From Comamonadaceae bacterium (GTDB lineage Bacteria > Pseudomonadota > Gammaproteobacteria > Burkholderiales > Burkholderiaceae_C): a stretch of 14,406 nt of DNA. Below are positions 1 to 6,809 of this stretch, piece by piece. The translations under genes were made by a program, and so were the position numbers. The stretch covers positions 1-14,406 of the forward strand of contig CANCDA010000048.1 of NCBI GenBank assembly GCA_947374705.1, written 5' to 3'. Within the stretch, counting starts at the first letter, position 1, and the number at the start of each line of letters is the position of its first letter. Below the pieces are notes generated by a model. It was not told the DNA's origin and did no database searches. It saw only the letters and a list, made by a program, of their open reading frames with translations.

Positions 1-267
1 AGAGCATTGATTCTCAACAAGCAAGCCCCCAGTTTGAATATCCGCCATCACCAGTTGCCCCCCACGCCCGCACCTGCCCTGGGCTTGATGGTGGCGCGGC
101 AAACCGGGTTTTACTGGGGTACGACAGGTCACAGCAGCGAGCCGGCCACGGTGTCGGCCATTGGCCCCGGTGCTGCGCTGTTCAAGGGCTACCAGGACAA
201 TACCGATTTCGCGCGAAACCTGCGCCGATTATTAGATGCTAAGCCTAAATCCACCACGACGCGCTAA
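1..267 (+). CDS. Alkaline phosphatase, C-terminal fragment (cut by window edge)
   Basis: The reading frame is open from base 1 and stops with TAA at 265-267, so only the last 88 residues or so are visible and the gene starts outside the window. The stretch with WGTTGHSSE followed by AIGPGA and then LFKGYQDNTDFAR resembles the C-terminal end of PF00245-type alkaline phosphatases. In that family a histidine next to the active site precedes a 'GPGA..F.G..-NT' segment. An internal TTG at 7 could be read as a start, but the similarity continues without a start context, so a truncated longer protein is far more likely. The likely role is hydrolysis of phosphomonoesters outside the cytoplasm, but the signal peptide and nucleophile region are not visible. 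The family call is from motif recall only. Confidence 0.72.
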   Translation, partial: RALILNKQAPSLNIRHHQLPPTPAPALGLMVARQTGFYWGTTGHSSEPATVSAIGPGAALFKGYQDNTDFARNLRRLLDAKPKSTTTR

Positions 268-299
268 GCTCACAAACAACCCGATTTTTACTTGTCACC

Positions 300-1508
300 A
301 TGCACTACGCTGACCGCCTGAACAACGTCGAAACTTCCGCCATCCGCGAACTTTTCAAACTGCTGGGCAAGCCCGGCATCATCAGCTTTGCCGGAGGCTT
401 CCCCGACAGCGCCATGTTTGACGTGGACGGCATCCAAGAAGCCGTTAACAAAGCCTTAACCGACGAGCCCGGCGGCGCACTGCAATACGGCGCGACCGAG
501 GGCTACAACCCGCTGCGTGAGCAGCTCGCCGCCTTTATGGGCGACCGGGGTGATGGTTGCCGTGAGAACAGCGTCAGCGTCGCACCCGACGGTCTGATCG
601 TCACCACGGGTAGCCAACAAGCGCTGGATTTGATCGGCAAAACGCTCATCAACCCCGGCGACAAAGTCATCGTCGAAGCGCCCACCTTCTTGGCCACCAT
701 CCAGTGCTTTCGCCTCTACGGTGCGCAGGTCATTGGCGCGCCGATTGACGAGCATGGTGTCAAGACGGACGAGCTGGAAAAGCTGATCGCCGAGCACAAG
801 CCCAAGTTCGTTTACCTGATCCCCACTTTTGGCAACCCGAGTGGGGCAACGCTTAGCCTGGAGCGGCGCAAAAAGGTGCTGGAGTTGGCGGTGAAATACC
901 AAACCCCGGTAGTGGAAGACGACCCCTATGGCGACCTGTACTTTGGGGCAGCGCCGCCACCCAGCATCTTGGCCCTGAGCGAGCAAGTCCCCGGCAGCCG
1001 CGACTGGCTGGTGCACTGCGGCAGTTTGAGCAAGGTCTTGAGCCCTGGCCTGCGCGTGGGCTGGATGATTGCACCGCCCGAGCTGCTGGCTCGCGCTACC
1101 ATGTGCAAACAGTTCAGCGATGCGCACACCAGCACCTTCGCCCAGGCCACCGCCGCCCAATACCTCAAAGCTGGCCGCATGCCCGCCACGCTGGCCAAAG
1201 TGCGGAATGTGTACGGCGAGCGCGCCCGAGTGATGGGCGAGTGCCTCAAGCGCGAACTCGGCGACGCCATCAGCTTCACCCAACCCGGCGGCGGCCTGTT
1301 TTTCTGGGCGCGCCTGACTGGCGCGAACGGCAAGTTGCAAGACGCTGGTGAATTGGCCAAACGCGCGATTGAACAAGGCGTGGCCTTTGTACCTGGTGCG
1401 CCGTTTTTTGCCCATGCCCCTGATTTGGCGACCTTGCGCCTGAGCTTTGCCACAGCGGATGTGACAAAGATTGTGGAGGGGGTGGGGCGGCTGGGTCGGG
1501 CCTTGTAG
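300..1508 (+). CDS. PLP-dependent aminotransferase, class I/II (2-aminoadipate/aromatic type)
   Basis: This is a 402-residue fold-type I aminotransferase. The Schiff-base lysine is K245 in SLSKVLSPGLRVGW. Other cofactor and substrate elements are the GSQQALD loop (104-110), N179-P180 in FGNPSG, the EDDPYGDL segment (206-213) whose Asp contacts the pyridine nitrogen, R252, and the C-terminal substrate-carboxylate Arg near R380 (LRLSF). The N-terminal FAGGFPD (30-36) is typical of the LysN/ARO8/MocR-like branch, but there is no N-terminal GntR DNA-binding domain, so it is a free enzyme. It probably transfers amino groups between 2-oxoglutarate and an aromatic, branched or 2-aminoadipate-like amino acid; the substrate cannot be read from sequence. 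It starts 32 bp after the phosphatase stop with no clear Shine-Dalgarno, and the ATG is supported by the family N-terminus. Confidence 0.9.
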   Translation: MHYADRLNNVETSAIRELFKLLGKPGIISFAGGFPDSAMFDVDGIQEAVNKALTDEPGGALQYGATEGYNPLREQLAAFMGDRGDGCRENSVSVAPDGLIVTTGSQQALDLIGKTLINPGDKVIVEAPTFLATIQCFRLYGAQVIGAPIDEHGVKTDELEKLIAEHKPKFVYLIPTFGNPSGATLSLERRKKVLELAVKYQTPVVEDDPYGDLYFGAAPPPSILALSEQVPGSRDWLVHCGSLSKVLSPGLRVGWMIAPPELLARATMCKQFSDAHTSTFAQATAAQYLKAGRMPATLAKVRNVYGERARVMGECLKRELGDAISFTQPGGGLFFWARLTGANGKLQDAGELAKRAIEQGVAFVPGAPFFAHAPDLATLRLSFATADVTKIVEGVGRLGRAL

Positions 1509-1563
1509 TGGTTCAAACCCGGCTGCTCTTCATGGTTTTTGGCTTAAGAACAGCAGAGAAACA

Positions 1564-1614
1564 ACAGTTCGCCCATCAAAATTGATAGCAAACTTGACAA
1601 GTAGTTTGAACTGT
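1564..1614. repeat. Nested inverted repeats upstream of the MerR-cyclase gene
   Basis: Three or more perfect short palindromes crowd this segment. The outer arms are ACAGTTC (1564-1570) and GAACTGT (1608-1614). Inside them lie ATCAA-AA-TTGAT (1575-1586) and ACTTG-A-CAAGT (1592-1602), the latter overlapping the -35 element; CAAACT (1589-1594) pairs with AGTTTG (1603-1608), and AGTT-TG-AACT (1603-1612) is a further small one. Such symmetry is what a dimeric regulator would bind. The obvious candidate is the MerR-type protein encoded just downstream, since MerR regulators commonly bind dyads at or near the -35/-10 spacer of their own promoters. Binding by that protein is inference. Confidence 0.5.
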
Positions 1615-1622
1615 CCAATTAT
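1594..1622 (+). promoter_or_regulatory. Putative sigma-70 promoter for the MerR-cyclase gene
   Basis: A perfect -35 hexamer TTGACA (1594-1599) is followed by an optimal 17-bp spacer and AATTAT (1617-1622), which matches the -10 consensus at 4 of 6 positions. The start codon lies 33 bp downstream at 1655, a sensible leader length. The -35 sits inside the palindrome ACTTGACAAGT, so repression or MerR-style distortion by a bound regulator is easy to imagine. No experimental start site is known. Confidence 0.6.
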
Positions 1623-1654
1623 GGGCTTCCAAGAGTCTAAATGAGCAAAAATCT

Positions 1655-3187
1655 ATGCTAACCAGCAAGTATTTGATTGAAAAAACGGGCATTTCCAGGG
1701 CAACCCTGAATAGCTACATCAAGCTGGGCATCGTGTCCAAGCCGGTGGTAAGTCATCAAGGTTTCCTTGCCAAGGGCGCATTGCAGGTAGGCGACTTTCC
1801 AGTTGATACCTTGGCGCGTATCGAAACCATCGAACAACTCAAGCAAGCTGGTTACAGCATTTCCGAGATATGTGATCAACTGTTGAATGAGGTCGCTGAG
1901 GCATCGGTTGGCGACAAAACTCAGAGAGCTGCTCCAACGCGCCCTCGCTCCACAGGCGCTCATCCGGTGGTGCTCCAATCAAATGACCTCAGTGGGGGAG
2001 ATCAGGATGGCCCTCGTGTGACGATTGAGGATTTGCCACACCCGGCGTACATGATCAATCACAACTTCGAGCTGATATGGGTCAATCCCCAGGCTCGGCA
2101 TCGTTTGTTTGCAGATGCCGAGTTGCCCTCCAATAGCGAAAGCAGAAACTTGTTACGTTTACTGCCTTCCGATGGCGAGGACTGGAACAGTCTCTTGCGC
2201 TTTCACGTCGCCTTGGCCAAAGGTCGTTTGAGTGCCGATAACTTTAGCGCGGCTTGCAGAGGACTTGATCAAGTTGCTTTTGCAAAAATGCAAGAGATTT
2301 ATGCGGATGTCATTGCAGAAGCAGTTACACCCGTTTTGGCGGCCCCCGTGAGCCTGCTTGATGACGCCCGTATCCCAACGCAGCACACCGCCTACGCCTC
2401 CTATTTTCGTGAAGGCATGTTGATCGTTTTGCAGCCTGAAACGGATGTGAGTGATGCGATTGTGGGCGTACTGTCCAGGCGAGATGAATTGATCCGTAGT
2501 CTGCTGCGCCGAAAACTGCCGGTGTTGACTGATCTGGCGGTCATGGTTGCAGATTTGCAAGGCTCAGTGACCATTTGTTCAGAGCTCCCGCCAGAGGAAT
2601 ATTTTGAGTTGATTAACGAGATTTGGACCACGATGGTCCCCATCTACCGCAACTACCATGCGACCTGCGGCAAACACGTGGGTGACGGCATGGTTTACTA
2701 CTTTTTCCCTCAGCCAGACAGCAACTACATGGCCAACGCTTTGGCGTGCGCCCAAGAAGTTCGTATGGCGATGCAGAAGCTGTCCAAAGCTTGGCAGATC
2801 CGGAAAAACTGGTTCAACGAGCTTTATCTCAACACGGGAATTACAGAGGGGCAGGAGTGGTTAGGCACTTACCAATCATCCACTGGGGTTGAATTTGTGG
2901 TCTTGGGCGACACCATCAATCAAGCCTCACGTGTTTCTGATGTGGCTCGCAATGGCAGTATTTGGGCCAGTAAAAATCTGATCGGAAAAATGCAAGCCAA
3001 AGACCGTGAACGCGTCAATTTCGGTGTGCGTCGTCGTTCACCCGATGGTCGTGAGCATTTTGTGACTTCCAGTTTTTCTTTGGTTTCCTCACTGCTAGAA
3101 CAAGATGGAACCCGTTTGGAAAAAATGAAGGACATCGCCACATTGGCCATCACGGAGATTGTTGGAATCAGTCCCGCTCCAAAATAA
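1655..3187 (+). CDS. MerR-type HTH / PAS-like / class III nucleotide cyclase fusion
   Basis: This 510-residue protein has an unusual domain order. Residues 1-80 look like a MerR-family winged helix (YLIEKTGISRATLNSYIKLG, then LARIETIEQLKQAGYSISEI). A linker of about 40 residues leads to a PAS-like region from about 123 (IEDLPHPAYMINHNFELIWVN). Residues 288-450 form a class III adenylate/guanylate cyclase domain. Metal-binding aspartates are D300 (MVADLQG) and D344 (KHVGDG), K340 sits at the purine-reading Lys position, and the GDTINQASR segment supplies N422 and R426. The second purine-reading position, usually Asp, appears to be Glu413. No transmembrane segment or signal peptide is seen, so it is cytosolic. 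It probably makes cAMP (or cGMP) in response to a ligand at the PAS or MerR part, and may also bind DNA. It has its own promoter, and the following GST gene starts 11 bp after its stop. Confidence 0.85.
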   Translation: MLTSKYLIEKTGISRATLNSYIKLGIVSKPVVSHQGFLAKGALQVGDFPVDTLARIETIEQLKQAGYSISEICDQLLNEVAEASVGDKTQRAAPTRPRSTGAHPVVLQSNDLSGGDQDGPRVTIEDLPHPAYMINHNFELIWVNPQARHRLFADAELPSNSESRNLLRLLPSDGEDWNSLLRFHVALAKGRLSADNFSAACRGLDQVAFAKMQEIYADVIAEAVTPVLAAPVSLLDDARIPTQHTAYASYFREGMLIVLQPETDVSDAIVGVLSRRDELIRSLLRRKLPVLTDLAVMVADLQGSVTICSELPPEEYFELINEIWTTMVPIYRNYHATCGKHVGDGMVYYFFPQPDSNYMANALACAQEVRMAMQKLSKAWQIRKNWFNELYLNTGITEGQEWLGTYQSSTGVEFVVLGDTINQASRVSDVARNGSIWASKNLIGKMQAKDRERVNFGVRRRSPDGREHFVTSSFSLVSSLLEQDGTRLEKMKDIATLAITEIVGISPAPK

Positions 3188-3197
3188 GAAATTTCCC

Positions 3198-3845
3198 ATG
3201 CTGACACTTTGCGGCTTTCCCGTTTCCAACTATTACAACAAGGTCAAACTCGCGCTGCTCGAAAAGGGCGTCGTTTTTGCTGAGGAGCACGCCAGCGCGC
3301 GAACCAAAGATGAGGCGATGCTGGAGGCCTCGCCGCTGGGCAAGATTCCATTTCTACGCACTCCACACGGCGTGGTGTGTGAGAGCCAGGCCATCTTGGA
3401 GTACATCGACGCGGCCTATCCGCAGCCCGCTCTCATGCCTGCGGACCCCTTTGCTGCGGCTAAAGTGCGCGAGTTGACGACTTTCATCGACTGGCATCTG
3501 GAGATCGTGGCACGCCAACTCTATGGCCATGCCTTTTTTGGCGGGGCGGTGTTGCATGAAAACTATTTGGCCCGCATTCGCAAGCAGCTAGAAACCAATA
3601 TTGCGGCCTTCAAACGCTTGGCCAAATTCTCGCCTTATGTTGCGGGCGAGACCTTCACCCAGGCTGATTGCGCTGCCTTTGCCAGCTTGCCTCTGGTCGG
3701 CATGGCCAGCAAAGCATCGTTTGGAGAAGATCTATTGCTGGCGGGTGGGGTGGATTACAAACCCTACATCAAGCTGGTGAGCGAGCGTGCCTCGGCACAA
3801 AAAGTAGTGGCGGATCGCAAAGCTGCACAGAGCACGCCTTCGTGA
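3198..3845 (+). CDS. Glutathione S-transferase family protein
   Basis: The product is 215 residues, the usual GST length. The N-terminal thioredoxin-like domain opens with LTLCGFPVSNYYNKVKLAL. It carries the cis-proline loop SPLGKIPFL and the glutathione-contacting ESQAILEYI. The C-terminal part is helical, with AGETFTQADCAAFASLPL matching the conserved N-capping/Asp segment of the family. An in-frame ATG at 3159 would add 13 residues inside the preceding cyclase gene; the ATG at 3198 fits the family N-terminus and leaves an 11-bp gap, so it is preferred. No strong Shine-Dalgarno is visible. The likely role is glutathione conjugation or peroxide/disulfide chemistry in the cytosol; the substrate is unknown. 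It is probably cotranscribed with the next small gene, whose GTG overlaps its stop. Confidence 0.88.
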   Translation: MLTLCGFPVSNYYNKVKLALLEKGVVFAEEHASARTKDEAMLEASPLGKIPFLRTPHGVVCESQAILEYIDAAYPQPALMPADPFAAAKVRELTTFIDWHLEIVARQLYGHAFFGGAVLHENYLARIRKQLETNIAAFKRLAKFSPYVAGETFTQADCAAFASLPLVGMASKASFGEDLLLAGGVDYKPYIKLVSERASAQKVVADRKAAQSTPS

Positions 3846-4096
3846 GTGAAAAAGCAATCACCACCGACACCTACAAACTTTTTCCGTCACCACGCAATGT
3901 GCATCGGGAAATTTTTTCAAATGAGGTGTTTGTGCCGTATCCCTATGCGCTGATTGACCTGCCCAACTTCTACCTCAAAGGCCGGGCCAGTTTGTTTGCG
4001 GCTTGCCGTCTGGCTGATATGAAGATGGGGCAGTTGGTGACGTGTGAACTAGAGGCCGATGCGGTCAAATTCAAGCGTGAGTTTGCACCCGACTGA
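3842..4096 (+). CDS. Unknown 84-residue protein overlapping the GST gene
   Basis: I do not recognise this protein. The frame starts with GTG at 3842, overlapping the TGA of the GST gene (3843-3845) in a GTGA arrangement typical of translational coupling. The product (VSEKAITTDTYKLFPSPRNV...) is mixed charged and aromatic, with a central EVFVPYPYALIDLPNFYLKG and a tail rich in Glu and Lys. There is no signal peptide, transmembrane segment or cysteine motif for metal. The frame also extends upstream inside the GST gene, but that part reads as out-of-frame translation. The coupled start and balanced amino-acid composition support a real gene. It converges on the leftward gene that ends at 4104, leaving 7 bp between them with no visible terminator. 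Confidence 0.6.
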   Translation: MSEKAITTDTYKLFPSPRNVHREIFSNEVFVPYPYALIDLPNFYLKGRASLFAACRLADMKMGQLVTCELEADAVKFKREFAPD

Positions 4097-4103
4097 ACAC
4101 ACA

Positions 4104-4331
4104 TCAAGGTGCGCGGTGCAGGCGTGGTGCTGACAGCAGTGCCAAGTTGTCGTCCAGTGCTTCGTCCACCTGCCGCCAGCGGCCATTCAGCTTGGCGAGC
4201 GTGACTGCCGTTTGAAGCGCTTGCAGGTCTTTAACGGTAGGGGCGACCTTGATTTGCGCAATGGCTGCCGCCGTGTTGCCAGACTTCAGCAGTGCCAGCA
4301 CCTTGCCCGCCCATTCATTTGTTTTTTTCAT
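4104..4331 (-). CDS. Unknown 75-residue protein at the end of the chromate transporter operon
   Basis: This is a small basic, helix-rich protein (MKKTNEWAGKVLALLKSGNTAAAIAQIKVAPTVK...) followed by a Leu/Ala-rich stretch ending LDDNLALLSAPRLHRAP. The pattern of repeated amphipathic helices with a short gap resembles a TPR-like or helical-hairpin peptide, but I cannot assign a family. It begins 9 bp after the stop of the second chromate transporter gene in the same direction, so it is probably the last gene of that operon. An AAAAGAA stretch a few bases upstream of the ATG is a weak ribosome-binding site. It has no signal peptide. It could be an accessory or stabilising peptide of the operon, but that is only positional inference. 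Confidence 0.6.
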   Translation of the reverse strand: MKKTNEWAGKVLALLKSGNTAAAIAQIKVAPTVKDLQALQTAVTLAKLNGRWRQVDEALDDNLALLSAPRLHRAP

Positions 4332-4340
4332 GTGATTCTT

Positions 4341-4922
4341 TTAAACAAGACCGAACCAACCCAAGGCAGCACCTGCAGCCAACAACCACAGCAGGTGCAC
4401 TTGGGTTCGCCAGACGATGAGTGTGGCAACAAAAGTGGTCAGCCACAAAGGCCAGTCTTGAGCCGGGCTGCCATGGGCGCTGGCCAAAATCCAGCCCGTG
4501 GCAATGAGCAAAGCGATCACGATAGGTGCCATGCCTTGCTTGAAAGCGCGCACAGTCCGTCGGTTGCGGTTTTCATGGCTCCAGCGCGCAGTCATGTAGG
4601 TGAGGGTGGAGCTGGGCAACATGAGCCCCAGCATGGTGATCAGCAGGCCTAACACGGCGTACATCAGGCTACCCGCATTGAGGCCAACGTTCCATCCCAT
4701 CAGGGCGACAAAAAGCACGTTGGGGCCGGGTGCCGATTGAGCCAGGGCAATGGATTCATTAAACTGCCTGTCGCTCAGCCACCCGTGTTGATCCACCAAA
4801 AAACGGTGCATGTCCGGGGCTGTAGAGATCGCACCACCAAAGGCCAGCAGTGACAGGGTCATGTAATGCGTGAACAGCTGGAACCACTCGCTCCAGCCCA
4901 ATTGCAGAGTGGCGGCGCCCAT
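4341..4922 (-). CDS. chrA: Chromate transporter, half-size subunit 2 (ChrA family)
   Basis: This 193-residue inner-membrane protein of the CHR family is the short, single-domain type that normally works as a pair. The conserved N-terminal signature is visible: LLAFGGAIS, then WLSDRQFNESIALAQSAPGPNVLFVALMGWNVG with the PGPN motif. Several hydrophobic segments follow. The likely function is proton-motive-force-driven export of chromate, though some CHR proteins carry other oxyanions. The minus strand reads GTGATG at the junction with the partner gene. The ATG at 4922 gives a 1-bp TGATG overlap and is chosen; the GTG at 4925 would add one residue. Either way the two genes are translationally coupled. 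Members of such pairs usually insert in antiparallel topologies (family knowledge). Confidence 0.86.
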   Translation of the reverse strand: MGAATLQLGWSEWFQLFTHYMTLSLLAFGGAISTAPDMHRFLVDQHGWLSDRQFNESIALAQSAPGPNVLFVALMGWNVGLNAGSLMYAVLGLLITMLGLMLPSSTLTYMTARWSHENRNRRTVRAFKQGMAPIVIALLIATGWILASAHGSPAQDWPLWLTTFVATLIVWRTQVHLLWLLAAGAALGWFGLV

Positions 4923-5497
4923 CACTCAGACAACTTTCGGTAAGTCAAATAATAGGCCAACGGGCCCAGACCCAAAAGCAGGTACACCAGCGGCCAGCGC
5001 ATCAACGCGATGGCTGAAAAACTGGCAATGCCAAGGACGAGACAGGCCAGACGACCCATGGGGTTTTTAAACTGCGATGGAATCATCTTGATACCGCTGG
5101 CCACGATCATCCCGGCGGCCACCGCACCCATGCCGCGCAGCGCACCCACCACGCCCGGGTGGCTGGAGAATTGGGCATAGACCAGCGCCAACAGGAGCAG
5201 CAACAACAAGGGCACGACCAGCATGCCCGCAATGGAGGCCAGCACGCCGCGCAGGCCAAAGTAGCGTCCGCCCAGCATGATGCACAGGTTGATGATGTTG
5301 GGGCCGGGCATGATCTGCGCCACCGCCCACTCTTCCACGAACTCGGCATTCGTCATCCAGCGTTTTTTCTCAACCAACTCGCGCTGCGCCACGGTAAGAA
5401 CACCGCCAAAGCCTTGCAAGGCCATCACGGTGAACGTGACAAACAGGTCTTTGAGTGACTGGGGGTGTTGGCGTGCCGCATCGCTGTTTTTTTCCAT
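4922..5497 (-). CDS. chrA: Chromate transporter, half-size subunit 1 (ChrA family)
   Basis: This 191-residue CHR-family membrane protein is the first of a two-gene pair. It shows FGGVLTVAQRELVEKKRWM, then FVEEWAVAQIMPGPNIINL with the PGPN signature and LGGRYFGLRG. A very hydrophobic Leu-rich helix follows (VVPLLLLLLLALVYA), with further membrane segments to the C-terminus. A TTG at 5554 could extend it by 19 residues. The ATG at 5497 is preferred because the added part is polar and unlike the family. The 88 bp between the aqpS-like stop and this start holds no convincing terminator; a GATAAT hexamer lies just before the start but lacks a good -35. The pair may therefore be cotranscribed with arsC and the aquaporin, giving a leftward oxyanion-resistance operon. 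Confidence 0.86.
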   Translation of the reverse strand: MEKNSDAARQHPQSLKDLFVTFTVMALQGFGGVLTVAQRELVEKKRWMTNAEFVEEWAVAQIMPGPNIINLCIMLGGRYFGLRGVLASIAGMLVVPLLLLLLLALVYAQFSSHPGVVGALRGMGAVAAGMIVASGIKMIPSQFKNPMGRLACLVLGIASFSAIALMRWPLVYLLLGLGPLAYYLTYRKLSE

Positions 5498-5585
5498 GTG
5501 CTCATTATCGCTAATTGATTTTGACGCTGACGTACCGCAGGATTTGACCGTCAATTGAACTTCTCTTCTAAGGCCACGCCCAGAC

Positions 5586-6275
5586 CTAGTCGAAGCGCTG
5601 CGCGAGCCAAGCTCCCGCTATGGCACCGAGGCACTGGGCCAACAAAAACCCAGGCGCACTGGCCGGTGCAATCCCCGCGAAGCTGTCGCTCAACAAACGC
5701 CCCAGCACCGCAGCCGGGTTTGCAAACGAGGTGCTGGCCGTGAACCAGTAGGCTGCGCCAATGTAGCAAGCCACCAAGGTGCTGGCCTTGCCGGGTGGGG
5801 CCCGTAAGATCACAAAAATCAGCCCGCCCGTGGCCACACTTTCCGCGATCCACTGGCCCAGGCCCCCGCGCAGTTTTTGACTGGTTTGCAGCAGTTCTAA
5901 ATCAAACATGGCGTGTGCCAGCCAAGTGCCTATGGCTGCACCCAGCAACTGAGATGCTATTAAAAATGCAGTCTTTCGCGCCTTATTTTTAAGGTCTGCA
6001 GCTCGCTTTGACCCTGAAAACAAATCAACCAAGGTCACCAAGGGGTTGAAATGTGCCCCACTGATTGGGCCAAAGACTTCAATCAGCACGTAGAGAGCAA
6101 ACACCGTGGCCAGTGTGTTTGCCAGCAGTGCAACGGCGATGTTGCCACCCGCCAAGCGCTCGGCCATGATGCCCGAGCCCACCACCGCACACAGCAGCGC
6201 CGCCGTGCCTGCGAACTCGGCCGCGAGTTTTTGTTTGAAGCTGGGCGTCTTTAAAGAGGATGTCCTTGCGTTCAT
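5586..6275 (-). CDS. aqpS: MIP-family channel, AqpS-like (arsenite aquaglyceroporin)
   Basis: This 229-residue protein of the major intrinsic protein family has about six hydrophobic segments. The first pore motif is degenerate, NPL (residues 77-79, SGAHFNPLVTL), while the second is a normal NPA (186-188, SFANPAAVLGR). The residue after the second NPA is Ala rather than the Arg of the usual selectivity filter, consistent with a non-classical substrate. Its ATG overlaps the arsC stop as ATGA (6272-6275), so the two are translationally coupled. In Sinorhizobium meliloti, AqpS encoded next to arsC lets arsenite made by ArsC leave the cell down its gradient; the same role is inferred here. A longer frame reaching 6446 runs into arsC and is not a credible N-terminus. 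Confidence 0.85.
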   Translation of the reverse strand: MNARTSSLKTPSFKQKLAAEFAGTAALLCAVVGSGIMAERLAGGNIAVALLANTLATVFALYVLIEVFGPISGAHFNPLVTLVDLFSGSKRAADLKNKARKTAFLIASQLLGAAIGTWLAHAMFDLELLQTSQKLRGGLGQWIAESVATGGLIFVILRAPPGKASTLVACYIGAAYWFTASTSFANPAAVLGRLLSDSFAGIAPASAPGFLLAQCLGAIAGAWLAQRFD

Positions 6276-6778
6276 GTGTTCGCCAAGCTGCGTGCGCTGC
6301 TCTCCAGTGCAGTCTGATTCAAACGCGCATCCGTCAGATTGACCAACAAGCTCAGACGGTGCCGGATGGCTTGCAGGGTTTGCCGAAAAGCGGCCAGTTT
6401 TTCTTCTTCTGTACCGTCCAATGCAGACGGATCGGCATAGCCCCAATGCGCCGTGGCAGGGTGTCCCGGCCAGTAGGGGCAGACCTCACCCGCAGCGTTG
6501 TCGCAGACCCTGATGATGAGGTCCATTTGCGGTGCCTCAGCACCCGCAAATTCATCCCAACTCTTGCTGTACAAGCCATCGGTCGCAACCCCCGCAGCTC
6601 GCAAGACCTGCAAACCCAGAGGGTTGGGTTGTTGATTGTCCCGAGGGCTGCTGCCCGCTGAAAAAGCCTTGAAGCGGCCTTGCCCGAGGTGATTGAGCAG
6701 GGCCTCAGCCAGGATGCTGCGCGCCGAGTTGTGGGTGCATAAGAAAAGCACGTTGAGCGGTTTATTTGGAGTGGTCAT
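6272..6778 (-). CDS. arsC: Arsenate reductase, low-molecular-weight phosphatase type (ArsC)
   Basis: This 168-residue cytosolic enzyme reduces arsenate to arsenite. The P-loop CTHNSAR (C14 to R20) is the CX5R motif of low-molecular-weight tyrosine-phosphatase-type ArsC. Other landmarks are FSAGSSP, the VCDNAAGEVCP segment with C92 and C100 as candidate resolving cysteines, and HWGYADPSA with the conserved Asp-Pro near 116. An in-frame ATG at 6832 would add 18 residues, but it lies inside the regulatory repeats and has no family support. The ATG at 6778 leaves the normal short lead into NVLFLC. No arsR, arsB or acr3 gene is visible nearby, so arsenite exit probably depends on the coupled channel gene. 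It is divergent from phoX across a 134-bp gap. Confidence 0.93.
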   Translation of the reverse strand: MTTPNKPLNVLFLCTHNSARSILAEALLNHLGQGRFKAFSAGSSPRDNQQPNPLGLQVLRAAGVATDGLYSKSWDEFAGAEAPQMDLIIRVCDNAAGEVCPYWPGHPATAHWGYADPSALDGTEEEKLAAFRQTLQAIRHRLSLLVNLTDARLNQTALESSARSLANT

Positions 6779-6809
6779 GGTTTTGAACAGTGAATGATTC
6801 CAACCCTGT

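Noticed and set aside
456..1415. Long open frame of 319 codons on the minus strand inside the aminotransferase gene
   Set aside because: It is a shadow of a GC-rich gene. The translation has no recognisable domain, and the plus-strand frame is a clear aminotransferase with all active-site residues.
1523..1556. Hairpin after the aminotransferase gene (CTGCTCTTC with GAACAGCAG, one mismatch)
   Set aside because: The loop is 16 bases and no T-run follows on either strand, so it does not qualify as an intrinsic terminator; it may be chance or a weak element.
5498..5585. Promoter for the chromate transporter pair (GATAAT just before the start)
   Set aside because: No reasonable -35 lies 16-18 bp upstream, and the spacing to the start codon would leave almost no leader; cotranscription with aqpS is equally likely.
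5551..5853. 100-codon minus-strand frame overlapping the end of the aquaporin gene
   Set aside because: It lies in another frame of the same strand as the MIP gene, which continues with intact family motifs (NPA, final helix) to 5586.
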